From Accumulibacter sp. (GTDB taxonomy: Bacteria > Pseudomonadota > Gammaproteobacteria > Burkholderiales > Rhodocyclaceae): DNA of 64,000 nt. A program made the position numbers and the translations under genes. Each line of letters begins with the position of its first letter. Position 1 is the stretch's first letter. Positions 48,225-56,648 of this stretch are shown here, piece after piece. The stretch spans positions 1-64,000 of the forward strand of contig NZ_JAMTDQ010000029.1 in assembly GCF_023806635.1 (NCBI RefSeq), read 5' to 3'. The notes under the pieces were generated by a model, which had not been told where the DNA came from, did not search any database, and worked only from the letters and a program-made list of their open reading frames with translations.

Positions 48225-50905
48225 CCCGCCACGTCAACGCCATCGCCGGACGCCTCAGTCTGCGTCATCCGCAGCGTCGCTCGCTGGAAATCCTCGACCG
48301 CATCACCGAGATTGCCCCGCCCCGCAAGGGGACGGATGTCCCGGCAATGCTGGAAGCGATCCGCTGCGAGTTCCCCTCGGTGACGGATTTCGAGCGTGAC
48401 TTTCCCTCCTTGTGCTTCGCCCTCGCCACCGGCGTGGGCAAGACGCGGCTGATGGGCGCTTTCATCAGCTACCTGCACCTGGCGCACCGCATCGACAACT
48501 TCTTCGTGCTGGCGCCGAACCTGACCATCTACAACAAGCTGATCGCCGACTTCAGCGACCGCAACCATCCCAAGTACGTGTTCCGCGGCATCGCGGAATT
48601 CGCCATCGATGCGCCCTCGATCATCACCGGCGACAACTACGACCAGCACGACCCGCGCAGCGGCACGCTTTTCGGCGGTGTGCGGATCAACATCTTCAAC
48701 ATCGCCAAGATCAATTCCGAAGTGCGCGGTGGCAAGTCGCCGCGCATCAAACGGCTGTCGGAATACATTGGCGAGAGCTACTTCGACTATCTGGCCGGCC
48801 TGCCGGACCTGGTGATGCTGATGGACGAATCGCATCGCTACCGCGCCAGCGCCGGGATTCGCGCCATCAACGAACTGAGGCCGATCCTGGGTTTGGAGCT
48901 GACCGCCACGCCGTTTGTGGAGACTGCGCGGGGCGCGACGCCCTTCAAGAATGTGATCGTCGACTACCCGCTTGGGCAGGCGATGAAGGACGGCTTCGTC
49001 AAGGAACCGGCCGTCGTGACGCGCAAGAACTTCAACCCGGCCGGCATGTCTGCGGAGGAGGTCGAGCGCCTCAAGCTGGAAGACGGCGTCCGCCTGCACG
49101 AAAGCGTGAAGGTGGAGTTGGAGACCTACGCACGCGCAAGCGACAAGCCGATCGTCAAGCCTTTCCTGCTGGTGATTGCCCGCGACACCACCCATGCTGG
49201 GCAACTTTCCGAGCTGATCAAGTCCGGCAGCTTCTTCGAGGGGCGTTACCGCGACAAGGTCATCCAAGTGGATTCGAGCAAGACTGGCGGGGAAGAAGAA
49301 GAGATGATCGACCGCCTGCTCAAGGTGGAACACGCCGACGAGCCGACGGAGATCGTGATTCACGTCAACATGCTCAAGGAAGGTTGGGACGTAACCAATC
49401 TCTACACCATTGTGCCGCTGCGGACCGCGAATGCCCGCATCCTCATTGAGCAATCCATCGGGCGCGGGCTGCGCCTGCCCTACGGCAAGCGCACTGGCGT
49501 CACGGCCGTGGATCGGCTGAACATCGTTGCCCATGACAGGTTTCAGGAAATCATCGCCGAGGCCAACAAGCCGGAGTCGGCGATCCACTTGCAGACCCTC
49601 GTGCTGGATGCGGATGCCCTCGGGCAGAAGACGACTACGGTGGTGTCGCAGTCGCAACTGGCCACCAAGCTGGGTTTGACGCCTGCCCACGCAACAAGTA
49701 GCACGACGGTAGCTGGGCAGGATCAGGCGCCTGTCTTTACCAAAGTGGAAGAGCAGAACGTCGCGCAGATCACTTACGAGGTCATCCGCAAGCTGGAAAA
49801 TCAGCCCCAGACGCTGCCCACTATCGAGTACCTGAAGAAACCGGAGATCCAGGCTGCCATCGTCAGGGCGGTCGAGGAGCAGCACCGGCCAACCCAACTG
49901 GAACTGGACGGGGTGACGAAGAAGCCGGACTTCGTCGCTGTGGTGGCGAAAACCATCGAGTTGGTCACGCAACAGACCATCGACATTCCGCGTATTCTGG
50001 TGGTGCCCAAGGGCGAAGTGAAATCCGGCTTCAAACCGTTCACACTCGATCTCTCCACGCTCAAGTACCCGGCCGTATCCGACGAGCTTTGGATTCAGCA
50101 CCTGCGCACCAATCAACTGGAAGTGGTGTCGCTGGGCCACGGTGGCATCGAGGAAGCACGGCTGGAAGACTACGTGGTCAGCGGCTTGGTCGATTTCGAC
50201 GACGTTTCCTACGACGAAAACGCCGATCTGCTCTACGACCTGGCTGCCCAGACAGTGCAGCATTTCAAGGGCTACCTGTCCGATGAGGACACCCGCAAGG
50301 TACTGCGCTGTTACCAGCGCGACATCGCGCGGTTCATTCATATCCAGATGCAGGCGCATTACTGGGAGGACGTGGCCGGCTACGAGGTAAGAATCAGCAA
50401 GGGCTTTTCGGAGTTGAAGCAGAGCGCCTACACCCATTCCGTGCATGAACCGCCCGCCAACTACCGCGTGGAGCCGGCGGACAAGAGCAAGATGGCGAAG
50501 TACCTATTCGGCGGCTTCCACCGTTGTCTTTATCCAGTGCAGAAGTTTGATTCAGACGCGGAGCGTAAGCTGGCGGTGATTCTGGAGCGCGAGTCCAGCA
50601 AGTGGTTCAAGCCTGCCAAGGGCCAGTTTCACATTTATTACCAGAATGGCGCAGATCATCTGGAGTATCAGCCAGACTTCGTTGCTGAAGCGGCTGCAAC
50701 GATCTACATGCTGGAAGCTAAGAAGCGCACGGAGCTTGAAGACCTGATTGTCATTGCCAAGAAGGAAGCCGCCGCCAAGTGGTGCGCGAATGCCTCAGAC
50801 CATGCGGGAAGTTGCGGTGGCAAGCCTTGGCGTTACGTGCTGATCCCGCACGATGCGATCGCTGAGAACATGACGCTTGAGGGGTTTGCGGCACGGTTTG
50901 GTTGA
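48221..50905 (+). CDS. type III restriction-like helicase with C-terminal nuclease (Res-like)
   Basis: The 894-residue protein has an SF2 helicase core: Walker A FALATGVGKTRLMGAF (about residues 66-81), a DESH box in VMLMDESHRYRASAG (about 201), ELTATPFVET, and motif VI SIGRGLRLPYGKRTG. The C-terminus has YQPDFVAEA and YMLEAKKRTE (about 817-835), a PD-ExK nuclease site, as in type III Res subunits. With the Mod-like protein two genes upstream it would form a restriction-modification pair. It is the last gene of the five-gene operon and faces rnfH convergently across 83 bases. Confidence 0.92.
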   Translation: MTRHVNAIAGRLSLRHPQRRSLEILDRITEIAPPRKGTDVPAMLEAIRCEFPSVTDFERDFPSLCFALATGVGKTRLMGAFISYLHLAHRIDNFFVLAPNLTIYNKLIADFSDRNHPKYVFRGIAEFAIDAPSIITGDNYDQHDPRSGTLFGGVRINIFNIAKINSEVRGGKSPRIKRLSEYIGESYFDYLAGLPDLVMLMDESHRYRASAGIRAINELRPILGLELTATPFVETARGATPFKNVIVDYPLGQAMKDGFVKEPAVVTRKNFNPAGMSAEEVERLKLEDGVRLHESVKVELETYARASDKPIVKPFLLVIARDTTHAGQLSELIKSGSFFEGRYRDKVIQVDSSKTGGEEEEMIDRLLKVEHADEPTEIVIHVNMLKEGWDVTNLYTIVPLRTANARILIEQSIGRGLRLPYGKRTGVTAVDRLNIVAHDRFQEIIAEANKPESAIHLQTLVLDADALGQKTTTVVSQSQLATKLGLTPAHATSSTTVAGQDQAPVFTKVEEQNVAQITYEVIRKLENQPQTLPTIEYLKKPEIQAAIVRAVEEQHRPTQLELDGVTKKPDFVAVVAKTIELVTQQTIDIPRILVVPKGEVKSGFKPFTLDLSTLKYPAVSDELWIQHLRTNQLEVVSLGHGGIEEARLEDYVVSGLVDFDDVSYDENADLLYDLAAQTVQHFKGYLSDEDTRKVLRCYQRDIARFIHIQMQAHYWEDVAGYEVRISKGFSELKQSAYTHSVHEPPANYRVEPADKSKMAKYLFGGFHRCLYPVQKFDSDAERKLAVILERESSKWFKPAKGQFHIYYQNGADHLEYQPDFVAEAAATIYMLEAKKRTELEDLIVIAKKEAAAKWCANASDHAGSCGGKPWRYVLIPHDAIAENMTLEGFAARFG

Positions 50906-50988
50906 GTCTGTCCCGGTGTTCCTGCAATGGTCGCCGCGCGAGATACGGCCGCGCAAGGGCGCAAGATTGCGCAGCGGGGCGAGCCAGC

Positions 50989-51267
50989 CTACTCGTCGTC
51001 ATCGCCATCGCCATCGCGGCGCGGGACCGTTTGGGGGTCGCAGGTGATGGCGCGGTAGATCTCGACCCGGTCGCCCGGCCGAAGGGTCGTGTCGAGCTTC
51101 ACCAGGCGGCCGAAAATGCCCACCTTCTGGGTTTGCAGGTCAATCGTGGGAAAGGACCGGAGGATCCCGGAGCGGTCGATCGCCTGACGAACGGTAGATT
51201 CGTCAGGCACCTCGATCGTCATCCAGATCTGCTGCCCAACCGCGGAGTAAGCGACGCCTACCTGCAT
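50989..51267 (-). CDS. rnfH: RnfH family protein
   Basis: The 92-residue ubiquitin-like protein starts MQVGVAYSAVGQQIWMTIEV and contains RQAIDRSGILRSFPTIDL, KVGIFGRLVKLDTTLRPGDRVEIYR, the family pattern. RnfH is encoded with Rnf complexes, but its task is unknown. The acidic tail (DGDGDDDE) is specific to this copy. It is the last gene of the rnf operon, 31 bases after rnfE, and borders the defence operon. Confidence 0.9.
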   Translation of the reverse strand: MQVGVAYSAVGQQIWMTIEVPDESTVRQAIDRSGILRSFPTIDLQTQKVGIFGRLVKLDTTLRPGDRVEIYRAITCDPQTVPRRDGDGDDDE

Positions 51268-51298
51268 GAGAACACTCCTTTCGCTGCCGGCAACAGGC

Positions 51299-51973
51299 TC
51301 AGGTGAGCGCCGAAGCCGGCACCACGGCACCCTTCTCCGCTCGCGCGCGCAACTCGAACGCCCGCTTGCCGGCAAGCAACAGGCCGAGGACGAGAAAGCC
51401 GCCCGGCGGCAGGATCATCAGCAGGAAGCCGCCATAGCCGGGGATCACCGTCAGTTCGATGGCGCGGAACGTGGGTCCCAGCAGCAGGCTCGCCTGTGCG
51501 AACAGTGTGCCGTTTCCGAGCAACTCGCGGATCAGGCCGATCAACGTCAGGGCGGCCGTGAAGCCGAGACCCATGGCCAGACCGTCGGCGGCCGATGCGG
51601 CGACGCCGTTCTTCGAGGCATAGGCTTCGGCGCGGCCGAGGATGGCGCAGTTCACCACGATCAGCGCGATGAACAGGCCAAGCACCTTGTACAGGTCGTG
51701 CAGCCAGGCATTGAGCCCGAGATCGACGAGGGTCACCAGCGTCGCGATCAGGACGACGAAGATCGGGATGCGTACCTGTGGGCTCACCAGCGAGCGGATC
51801 GATGCCACCAGAACATTGGACGTGATCAGCACCGCGGTCGTCGCCAGCCCCATGCCGAGGCCGTTGGTGCCGCTGGTGGTGACGGCCATCGCCGGGCAGA
51901 GGGCGAGCATCTGGGCGAAGACGACGTTCTGCCACCAGAGGCCCTCCTTCAGGGTCTGAACGAGTCGCTTCAT
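51299..51973 (-). CDS. rnfE: Rnf electron transport complex subunit E
   Basis: The 224-residue membrane subunit has about six helices and the family marks LWWQNVVFAQMLALCPAMAVTTSGTNGLGMG near the N-terminus and LIVVNCAILGRAEAYASKN in the middle; the Cys residues in these repeats sit near the membrane cluster in Rnf/Nqr structures. Rnf uses the ion gradient to push electrons toward ferredoxin for nitrogenase. It overlaps rnfG by 4 bases. Confidence 0.95.
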   Translation of the reverse strand: MKRLVQTLKEGLWWQNVVFAQMLALCPAMAVTTSGTNGLGMGLATTAVLITSNVLVASIRSLVSPQVRIPIFVVLIATLVTLVDLGLNAWLHDLYKVLGLFIALIVVNCAILGRAEAYASKNGVAASAADGLAMGLGFTAALTLIGLIRELLGNGTLFAQASLLLGPTFRAIELTVIPGYGGFLLMILPPGGFLVLGLLLAGKRAFELRARAEKGAVVPASALT

Positions 51974-52599
51974 GGGGTCCTGCCTCCACGCAGGATTTCC
52001 GCGCGGTGCGCGGCGAAGAAATCCAGTCCTTCCTTGACCGCCTTGACGACGGCGCGCGGCGTGATGGTGGCGCCGGCCATCTGGTCGAAGACGCCGCCAT
52101 CCTTCTTCACCGCCCACTGCGCTGCCGGCAGCGTCGCCAGCGACAGGCCGTTGAACGACAGGATCCACGGTGACTTCGCGAGATCGATCTTGTCGCCCAG
52201 ACCGGGGGTTTCGTTGTGCTTGAGGACACGTGCGCCGAGCAGCATGCCAGTGCGGTCGATGCCGACCAGCACCAGCACATCGCCGGCGTAGCCGCGCGCC
52301 GAGGTCTGGAAGATGGCCGCGGCGACCTCGCCCTGGCGGCGTGCGAGGTAAACCCGCTTGCTGGTCCCGTCGCCGTTGCCGATCTCCAGCGTGTCTGCCA
52401 GCAGGTCATTGTCGGCGAATCGCTCCGGCAGAACCTGCGCCAGGGACGCCTGTAGATCTCTCGCCTCGGCGGCGACGATCCGCTCCTGCGTCGCGCTGAC
52501 GGCGAAGGCCAGGGCTGCGCTGGCGAGCAGCGCGATCACCCCGAGCGAAATCCCCTGATAGGCCAGGCGGTCGCGCAGCGCGGCTATGGCAAGCTTCAC
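51970..52599 (-). CDS. rnfG: Rnf complex subunit G (FMN-binding)
   Basis: The 209-residue protein has one N-terminal membrane helix (ISLGVIALLASAALAFAVSA) and a periplasmic FMN-binding domain. MAGATITPRAVVKAVKEG contains the Thr of the S/AGATxT motif that carries covalent FMN. HNETPGLGDKIDLAKSPW is also typical. The start is GTG at 52599, overlapping the rnfD stop (GTGA). Confidence 0.93.
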   Translation of the reverse strand: MKLAIAALRDRLAYQGISLGVIALLASAALAFAVSATQERIVAAEARDLQASLAQVLPERFADNDLLADTLEIGNGDGTSKRVYLARRQGEVAAAIFQTSARGYAGDVLVLVGIDRTGMLLGARVLKHNETPGLGDKIDLAKSPWILSFNGLSLATLPAAQWAVKKDGGVFDQMAGATITPRAVVKAVKEGLDFFAAHRAEILRGGRTP

Positions 52600-53678
52600 G
52601 ACTCGATCTCCAGCGGTCTGCCGTGGCGGTCGCGACCATAGATACGCGGCTTGACATAGCGGTCGATCACCGGTGTCAGCGCGTTCATCAGCAGCACGGC
52701 GAAGGCGACGCCTTCCGGGTAGCCGCCCCAGGTACGAATGACGTAGGTCAGGAAGCCGACGCCGGCACCGAAGATGAACTGGCCAAGTGACGTGTTGGGC
52801 GATGTCACGTAGTCGGTGGCAATGAAGAAGGCGCCCAGCATGGCTCCGCCGGACAGCAGGTGGGTGCCGGCCGACAGGTAGCGAGCCGGGTCGCTGCCGT
52901 GCATCAGCGAGGCGAGCAGGGCAAGCGTCGCCAGCATGGCGAACGGGATGTGCCAGGTGATGAGGCGCAAGCCGAGCAACAGCAGGCCGCCGGCAGCAAG
53001 CAGCAGCGACGCCGTCTCGCCCATGCTGCCGGCGCGCTCGCCGACGAGGCTGAGCGGCGGTGCCTGCGTCGCCGCCAGCGACTGCAACAGATCGACGCCA
53101 CGCGACAGTTCGCTGCGGGCGTAGCCAAAGAGGGTCGCGCTGCTCATCGCGTCGAGCGCTGCCGGCAGGGTGCCGAAGGTGATCCGCAGGCCATCGACGA
53201 ATCCCGGGGCGTTCGCCGAGAGCAGCGGGATCGGCGCCGTCCACAGGGTCATCGGCACCGGGAAGGAGATCAGGAGCATCACCCGCGCCACCATCGCCGG
53301 ATTGAAGAGGTTCTGCCCGAGGCCGCCAAAGACCTGCTTGCCGATCACGGTGGCGAACAGCCCGCCGACGACGCCGATCCACCATGGCGCCCAGGGTGGC
53401 AGCGAGAGCGCCAGCAACCAGCCGGTGAGCAGGGCCGAAGCATCACGCAGTGACGCCCGGACCGGTTGCCGTCGCAGGCGCAGGCATAACGCCTCACCGA
53501 GGATCGCCGAAGCGGTGGTGATCCACCACAGGTGCAGGGCAGGCCAGCCGTACAGCCAGAAACCGAAGAGCGTCGCCGGGAGCAGGGCGGCAGCGACCCA
53601 CAACATGACCCGGGCGACGCTGTTGGCGCCAGCGGCATGCGGCGCCGCGACCGGAGCGACGTGGCGCGGCGTGATCAT
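52596..53678 (-). CDS. rnfD: Rnf complex subunit D
   Basis: The 360-residue membrane subunit has eight to ten helices. DAMSSATLFGYARSEL carries the SxAT-type Thr expected to hold covalent FMN, and FGGLGQNLFNPAMVARVML and FFIATDYVTSPNTSLGQFIFG are family marks. The start MITPRHVAPV at 53678 overlaps the rnfC stop by 4 bases. The open frame continues upstream through rnfC and rnfB but that part is out of frame with them and not coding. Confidence 0.95.
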   Translation of the reverse strand: MITPRHVAPVAAPHAAGANSVARVMLWVAAALLPATLFGFWLYGWPALHLWWITTASAILGEALCLRLRRQPVRASLRDASALLTGWLLALSLPPWAPWWIGVVGGLFATVIGKQVFGGLGQNLFNPAMVARVMLLISFPVPMTLWTAPIPLLSANAPGFVDGLRITFGTLPAALDAMSSATLFGYARSELSRGVDLLQSLAATQAPPLSLVGERAGSMGETASLLLAAGGLLLLGLRLITWHIPFAMLATLALLASLMHGSDPARYLSAGTHLLSGGAMLGAFFIATDYVTSPNTSLGQFIFGAGVGFLTYVIRTWGGYPEGVAFAVLLMNALTPVIDRYVKPRIYGRDRHGRPLEIES

Positions 53679-55204
53679 GTCGCTGTCTCGCTGGTGGGCG
53701 TGACGACGACGCGTTCCCGCAGCGGCGGCACTCCGGCACCGGCGGCGGCCTTGGTGGCGGCTCGCTCCGCCTTGCGTCTGGCGGCGGCAACTGCCTTCTC
53801 GCGCGCCTCGCGCTGCAGCCGCGCGGCACGCTCTTCGGCAAGACGGCGCGTCGCGGCCTCGCGCAGCCTGTTCCGCTCGCGCGTCGACAATTCGCCCTTG
53901 GCGTAGCTGAAATACTGCACCAGTGGAATGTGCGAGGGACAGACGTAGGTACAGCAGCCGCAGCCGATGCAGTCGGACAGAGCGAGGCCCGCTGCGCCGT
54001 CGAGATCGTCGGCGTCGATGCGACTGGCCATCTCCAGCGGCAGGAGGCCCATCGGGCACGCCCGCGTGCAACTGCCGCAACGGATGCAGGGTCCGGCAGC
54101 CGGCGTCCGCGCTTCGGCGGCGTCGAAGGCGAGGACGCCCGACGCCCCCTTGACGATGGGTACCCGGGCGTGCGGCAGGACGATGCCCATCATCGGTCCG
54201 CCCAGTATCAGCCGCGCCGGCCGCTCGCGGATGCCGGCAAAGCGCAGGAGATCGACCACCGGCGTGCCGATCGGTGCCAGCACATTGCCGGGTCGCGTCA
54301 GGGCGCCGCCGTTCAGCGTGACGATGCGCTCGACGAGCGGCTCGCCGTGGCGCAGCGCGCGGTGCACCGCGGCACAGGTCGACACGTTGTGCACCAGCAC
54401 GCCCACCTCGGCGGCACGCGCATCGGCCGGGACCTCCTTGCCGGTCAGGGTCTGGATCAATTGCTTGTCCGATCCCATCGGATAGCGCGCTGGCACCACC
54501 CGCACCTGCACGTGGCCGAAAGCGGCGGCCGCCGCCCGCATGGCGGTGATCGCCTGCGGCTTGTTGTCCTCGATGCCAACCAGCGCTTCGCGGGCGCCGA
54601 TGGCGTGCATGACGATGCGCAGACCGTCGACCACTTCGGTGGCACGGTCGCGCATGATGCGATCGTCCGCTGACAGGTAAGGCTCGCATTCGCCGCCGTT
54701 GACGATCAGCGTGCCGACCCGCAGGCGGCGGCCGAGGTTGAACTTGACCGCCGCCGGGAAGGTGGCGCCACCGAGTCCGACGACACCGGCTGCCGCCGTT
54801 CGCCGGGAGATTTCCTCGGGTGCCAGCGCGAGCGGGTCGGCCACCGGCTGGCGTTCGCACCAGGTGTCGGCGCCGTCGGCGGTGATCGTGATCGCCAGTT
54901 GCGGCAGGCCGGAAGGATGGGGTGCGGTGATCTCGCCGATCGCGCTGATCCGGCCCGAGGTGGGCGCATGCACCGGCGCCGAGATGTTGCCGTTCGGTTC
55001 GGCAATCAGGTCGCCCTTCAAGACACGCTCGCCGACCAGCACCACCGGCCGCGCGGGACTTCCCACGTGCTGCTGCAGCGGCACGCGGAGCACCTCCGGC
55101 AACGGCAGCGAGCGCAGCGGCGCGTCTGCCGCAGGCCGCTTGTGGTCGTCCGGATGGACACCCCAATGCGGGTGGCGGCCGAGAATCTTTTCCAGGATGC
55201 CCAC
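53675..55204 (-). CDS. rnfC: Rnf complex subunit C
   Basis: The 509-residue peripheral subunit has an N-terminal barrel-like part, an FMN/NADH-binding Rossmann region (VVGLGGATFPAAVKFNLGR, NGGECEPYLSADDRIM) and two [4Fe-4S] motifs, CIRCGSCTRACP (about 374) and CIGCGCCTYVCP (about 413). It exchanges electrons with NADH. The C-terminus is a charged Arg/Ala-rich coiled coil (about 435-500). It lies 39 bases after rnfB. Confidence 0.96.
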   Translation of the reverse strand: MGILEKILGRHPHWGVHPDDHKRPAADAPLRSLPLPEVLRVPLQQHVGSPARPVVLVGERVLKGDLIAEPNGNISAPVHAPTSGRISAIGEITAPHPSGLPQLAITITADGADTWCERQPVADPLALAPEEISRRTAAAGVVGLGGATFPAAVKFNLGRRLRVGTLIVNGGECEPYLSADDRIMRDRATEVVDGLRIVMHAIGAREALVGIEDNKPQAITAMRAAAAAFGHVQVRVVPARYPMGSDKQLIQTLTGKEVPADARAAEVGVLVHNVSTCAAVHRALRHGEPLVERIVTLNGGALTRPGNVLAPIGTPVVDLLRFAGIRERPARLILGGPMMGIVLPHARVPIVKGASGVLAFDAAEARTPAAGPCIRCGSCTRACPMGLLPLEMASRIDADDLDGAAGLALSDCIGCGCCTYVCPSHIPLVQYFSYAKGELSTRERNRLREAATRRLAEERAARLQREAREKAVAAARRKAERAATKAAAGAGVPPLRERVVVTPTSETAT

Positions 55205-55243
55205 GTCGAGCCTCGTTGTCGGTCGGTGACAGTCGATTGCCGG

Positions 55244-55789
55244 CTACGCAGCGAACGCCGCTGGCGTCGTTGCCGGCTTCGGCCAGACCCAGTGCTGCAC
55301 CGTGACCGGCAGCGTCTGCAGCAGCAGCGCCTCGGTCGGGCAGCGGTCGATGCAGTTGCCGCAGCCGGTGCAGGCTTCGCGGATCACGTTGTGGATCTGC
55401 TTCGCCGCGCCGAGGATGGCATCCGTCGGACAGACCTTGCTGCAGCGGCAGCAGCCGATGCAGATGTCTTCGGCGACATTGGCAATCTGCGGTCCGTGGT
55501 CGACGACGGCATCGAGGTCGATGCGGATCCCGAGCTTCGCCGCCAGCGCCTGTGCCAGCGCCCTGCCCCCGGGTGGGCAGAGCGTCACTGGTGCGCTTCC
55601 CTCGGCGATCGCGGCCGCCGCGCGCGGGCAGCCGGCAAAGCCGCACTGACCACAGTTCGAACCGGGCATCAGCGCTTCGATCTCGGCGACCAGCGAGTTG
55701 CCGTCGACGTGAAAGTACTTCGCCGCCACGCCGAGGGCGAGGCCAAGCAGGGTGCCGAGAACGGTCAGGGACAGAACGGCGAGCCACAT
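55244..55789 (-). CDS. rnfB: Rnf complex subunit B
   Basis: The 181-residue protein has an N-terminal membrane helix ([19 protein letters not shown]), a four-Cys cluster motif ([22 protein letters not shown] with Cys further on in VTLCPPGG) and two ferredoxin motifs, [12 protein letters not shown] and [12 protein letters not shown]. It relays electrons to ferredoxin on the cytoplasmic face. It overlaps rnfA by 25 bases. Confidence 0.95.
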   Translation of the reverse strand: MWLAVLSLTVLGTLLGLALGVAAKYFHVDGNSLVAEIEALMPGSNCGQCGFAGCPRAAAAIAEGSAPVTLCPPGGRALAQALAAKLGIRIDLDAVVDHGPQIANVAEDICIGCCRCSKVCPTDAILGAAKQIHNVIREACTGCGNCIDRCPTEALLLQTLPVTVQHWVWPKPATTPAAFAA

Positions 55790-56382
55790 GAGGAGGTCTC
55801 CTGTGAAAAACTGAGGCCGGCAAAGCCCATGAATGCCAGTGACAGCAGGCTGGCGAGGATGAAGCTCACTGGCGCGCCGGCAAAGGCGGCCGGCACCCGC
55901 GCCAGCGCCAGCCGCTCGCGCAGGCCGGCAAAGACCAGCAGCACCAGGGTGAAGCCGAGGGCGGAACCAAAGCCATACACGAGGCTCTGCAGGAAGCCCA
56001 TCCTTTCCTGGGCGGTGAGCAGCGCCACGCCGAGCACCGCGCAGTTGGTCGTGATCAGCGGCAGATAGATTCCCAGTGCCTGATACAGCGCCGGTGCCGA
56101 TTTCCCGACGACCATCTCGACGAACTGAACGGTCGCCGCGATGACCAGGATGAAGCTCAGGATGCGCAGGTAGCCGAGGTCAAAGGGCATCAGCAGCCAG
56201 TGCTCGAGCATCCACGTGGCGGCGCAGGCCAGGGTGATGACGAACGTCGTGGCGAGCCCCATCCCCAGCGCGCTGTCCATGTTTCGCGAGACGCCCATGA
56301 ATGGGCACAGTCCGAGAAACTTGACCAGCACCACGTTGTTGACCAGGGCGGTCGTCAGCAGCAGCAGGAAATAGGCGGTCAT
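55765..56382 (-). CDS. rnfA: Rnf complex subunit A
   Basis: The 205-residue membrane subunit starts [20 protein letters not shown], like E. coli RsxA, which fixes the ATG at 56382 over an upstream TTG at 56391. [15 protein letters not shown] and [14 protein letters not shown] hold the paired Cys motifs, mirrored in RnfE. It is the first gene of rnfABCDGEH, divergent from nifL, with NifA/sigma-54 signals between them. Confidence 0.95.
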   Translation of the reverse strand: MTAYFLLLLTTALVNNVVLVKFLGLCPFMGVSRNMDSALGMGLATTFVITLACAATWMLEHWLLMPFDLGYLRILSFILVIAATVQFVEMVVGKSAPALYQALGIYLPLITTNCAVLGVALLTAQERMGFLQSLVYGFGSALGFTLVLLVFAGLRERLALARVPAAFAGAPVSFILASLLSLAFMGFAGLSFSQETSSCGSPFCP

Positions 56383-56410
56383 TGTCGGCAAGCTCCTTGG
56401 CCATGGTCAG

Positions 56411-56425
56411 GCACGAACCGTGCCA
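56411..56425 (-). promoter_or_regulatory. sigma-54 promoter candidate of rnfABCDGEH
   Basis: On the minus strand TGGCAC-GGTTC-GTGC has a perfect -24 and one change in the -12. The predicted start near 56399 lies right at the AAGGAG ribosome-binding sequence of rnfA, leaving an unusually short leader. Confidence 0.55.
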
Positions 56426-56538
56426 CTGCTTGCGCGATGGCATGCCAGAGCCGTGCCGGCGTTGCCAAGTGCGCACCAGCATGGCGTTTTCCGGTCTCGT
56501 GCACGCCCCGGCAGGCTGCACGCGGCAGCCGCCAGCGT

Positions 56539-56554
56539 TGTCGGAAACCCGACA
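56539..56554. promoter_or_regulatory. NifA upstream activator sequence, rnfA/nifL
   Basis: TGTCGGAAACCCGACA is an exact TGT-N10-ACA site. It lies about 148 bases from the predicted rnfA start and about 76 from the predicted nifL start, so it could act in both directions. Confidence 0.75.
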
Positions 56555-56596
56555 AATCGCCACGAATACAACGAGAAATGTCAGGCGAATCAATGG

Positions 56597-56611
56597 CGGC
56601 ACGAAAAGTGC
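56597..56611 (+). promoter_or_regulatory. sigma-54 promoter candidate of nifLA
   Basis: CGGCAC-GAAAA-GTGC keeps GG and GC ten bases apart with two changes from the consensus. It sits 38 bases ahead of the nifL ATG with a GGGGAGG ribosome-binding site between, and downstream of the NifA site. If real, nifLA is autoactivated. Confidence 0.5.
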
Positions 56612-56648
56612 TCGGCATTGGCCAAACACTTCGAAGGGGAGGCACGCG

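Noticed and set aside
48134-50446. A 770-residue open frame on the minus strand opposite the Res-like gene
   Set aside because: It is a mirror of codon bias in a GC-rich gene. The plus strand carries intact helicase and nuclease motifs, and the minus translation is low-complexity Val/Gly/Asp/His/Arg without any family.
52596-55823. A 1075-residue minus-strand frame running through rnfD, rnfC and rnfB
   Set aside because: Only the last 360 residues are RnfD. The upstream part is Arg/Gly/Pro-rich and out of frame with rnfC and rnfB, which are both complete in another frame.
56425-56450. A second sigma-54 promoter for rnfA (TGGCATGCCATCGC on the minus strand)
   Set aside because: The spacing between GG and GC is nine bases, not ten, which normally abolishes sigma-54 recognition.
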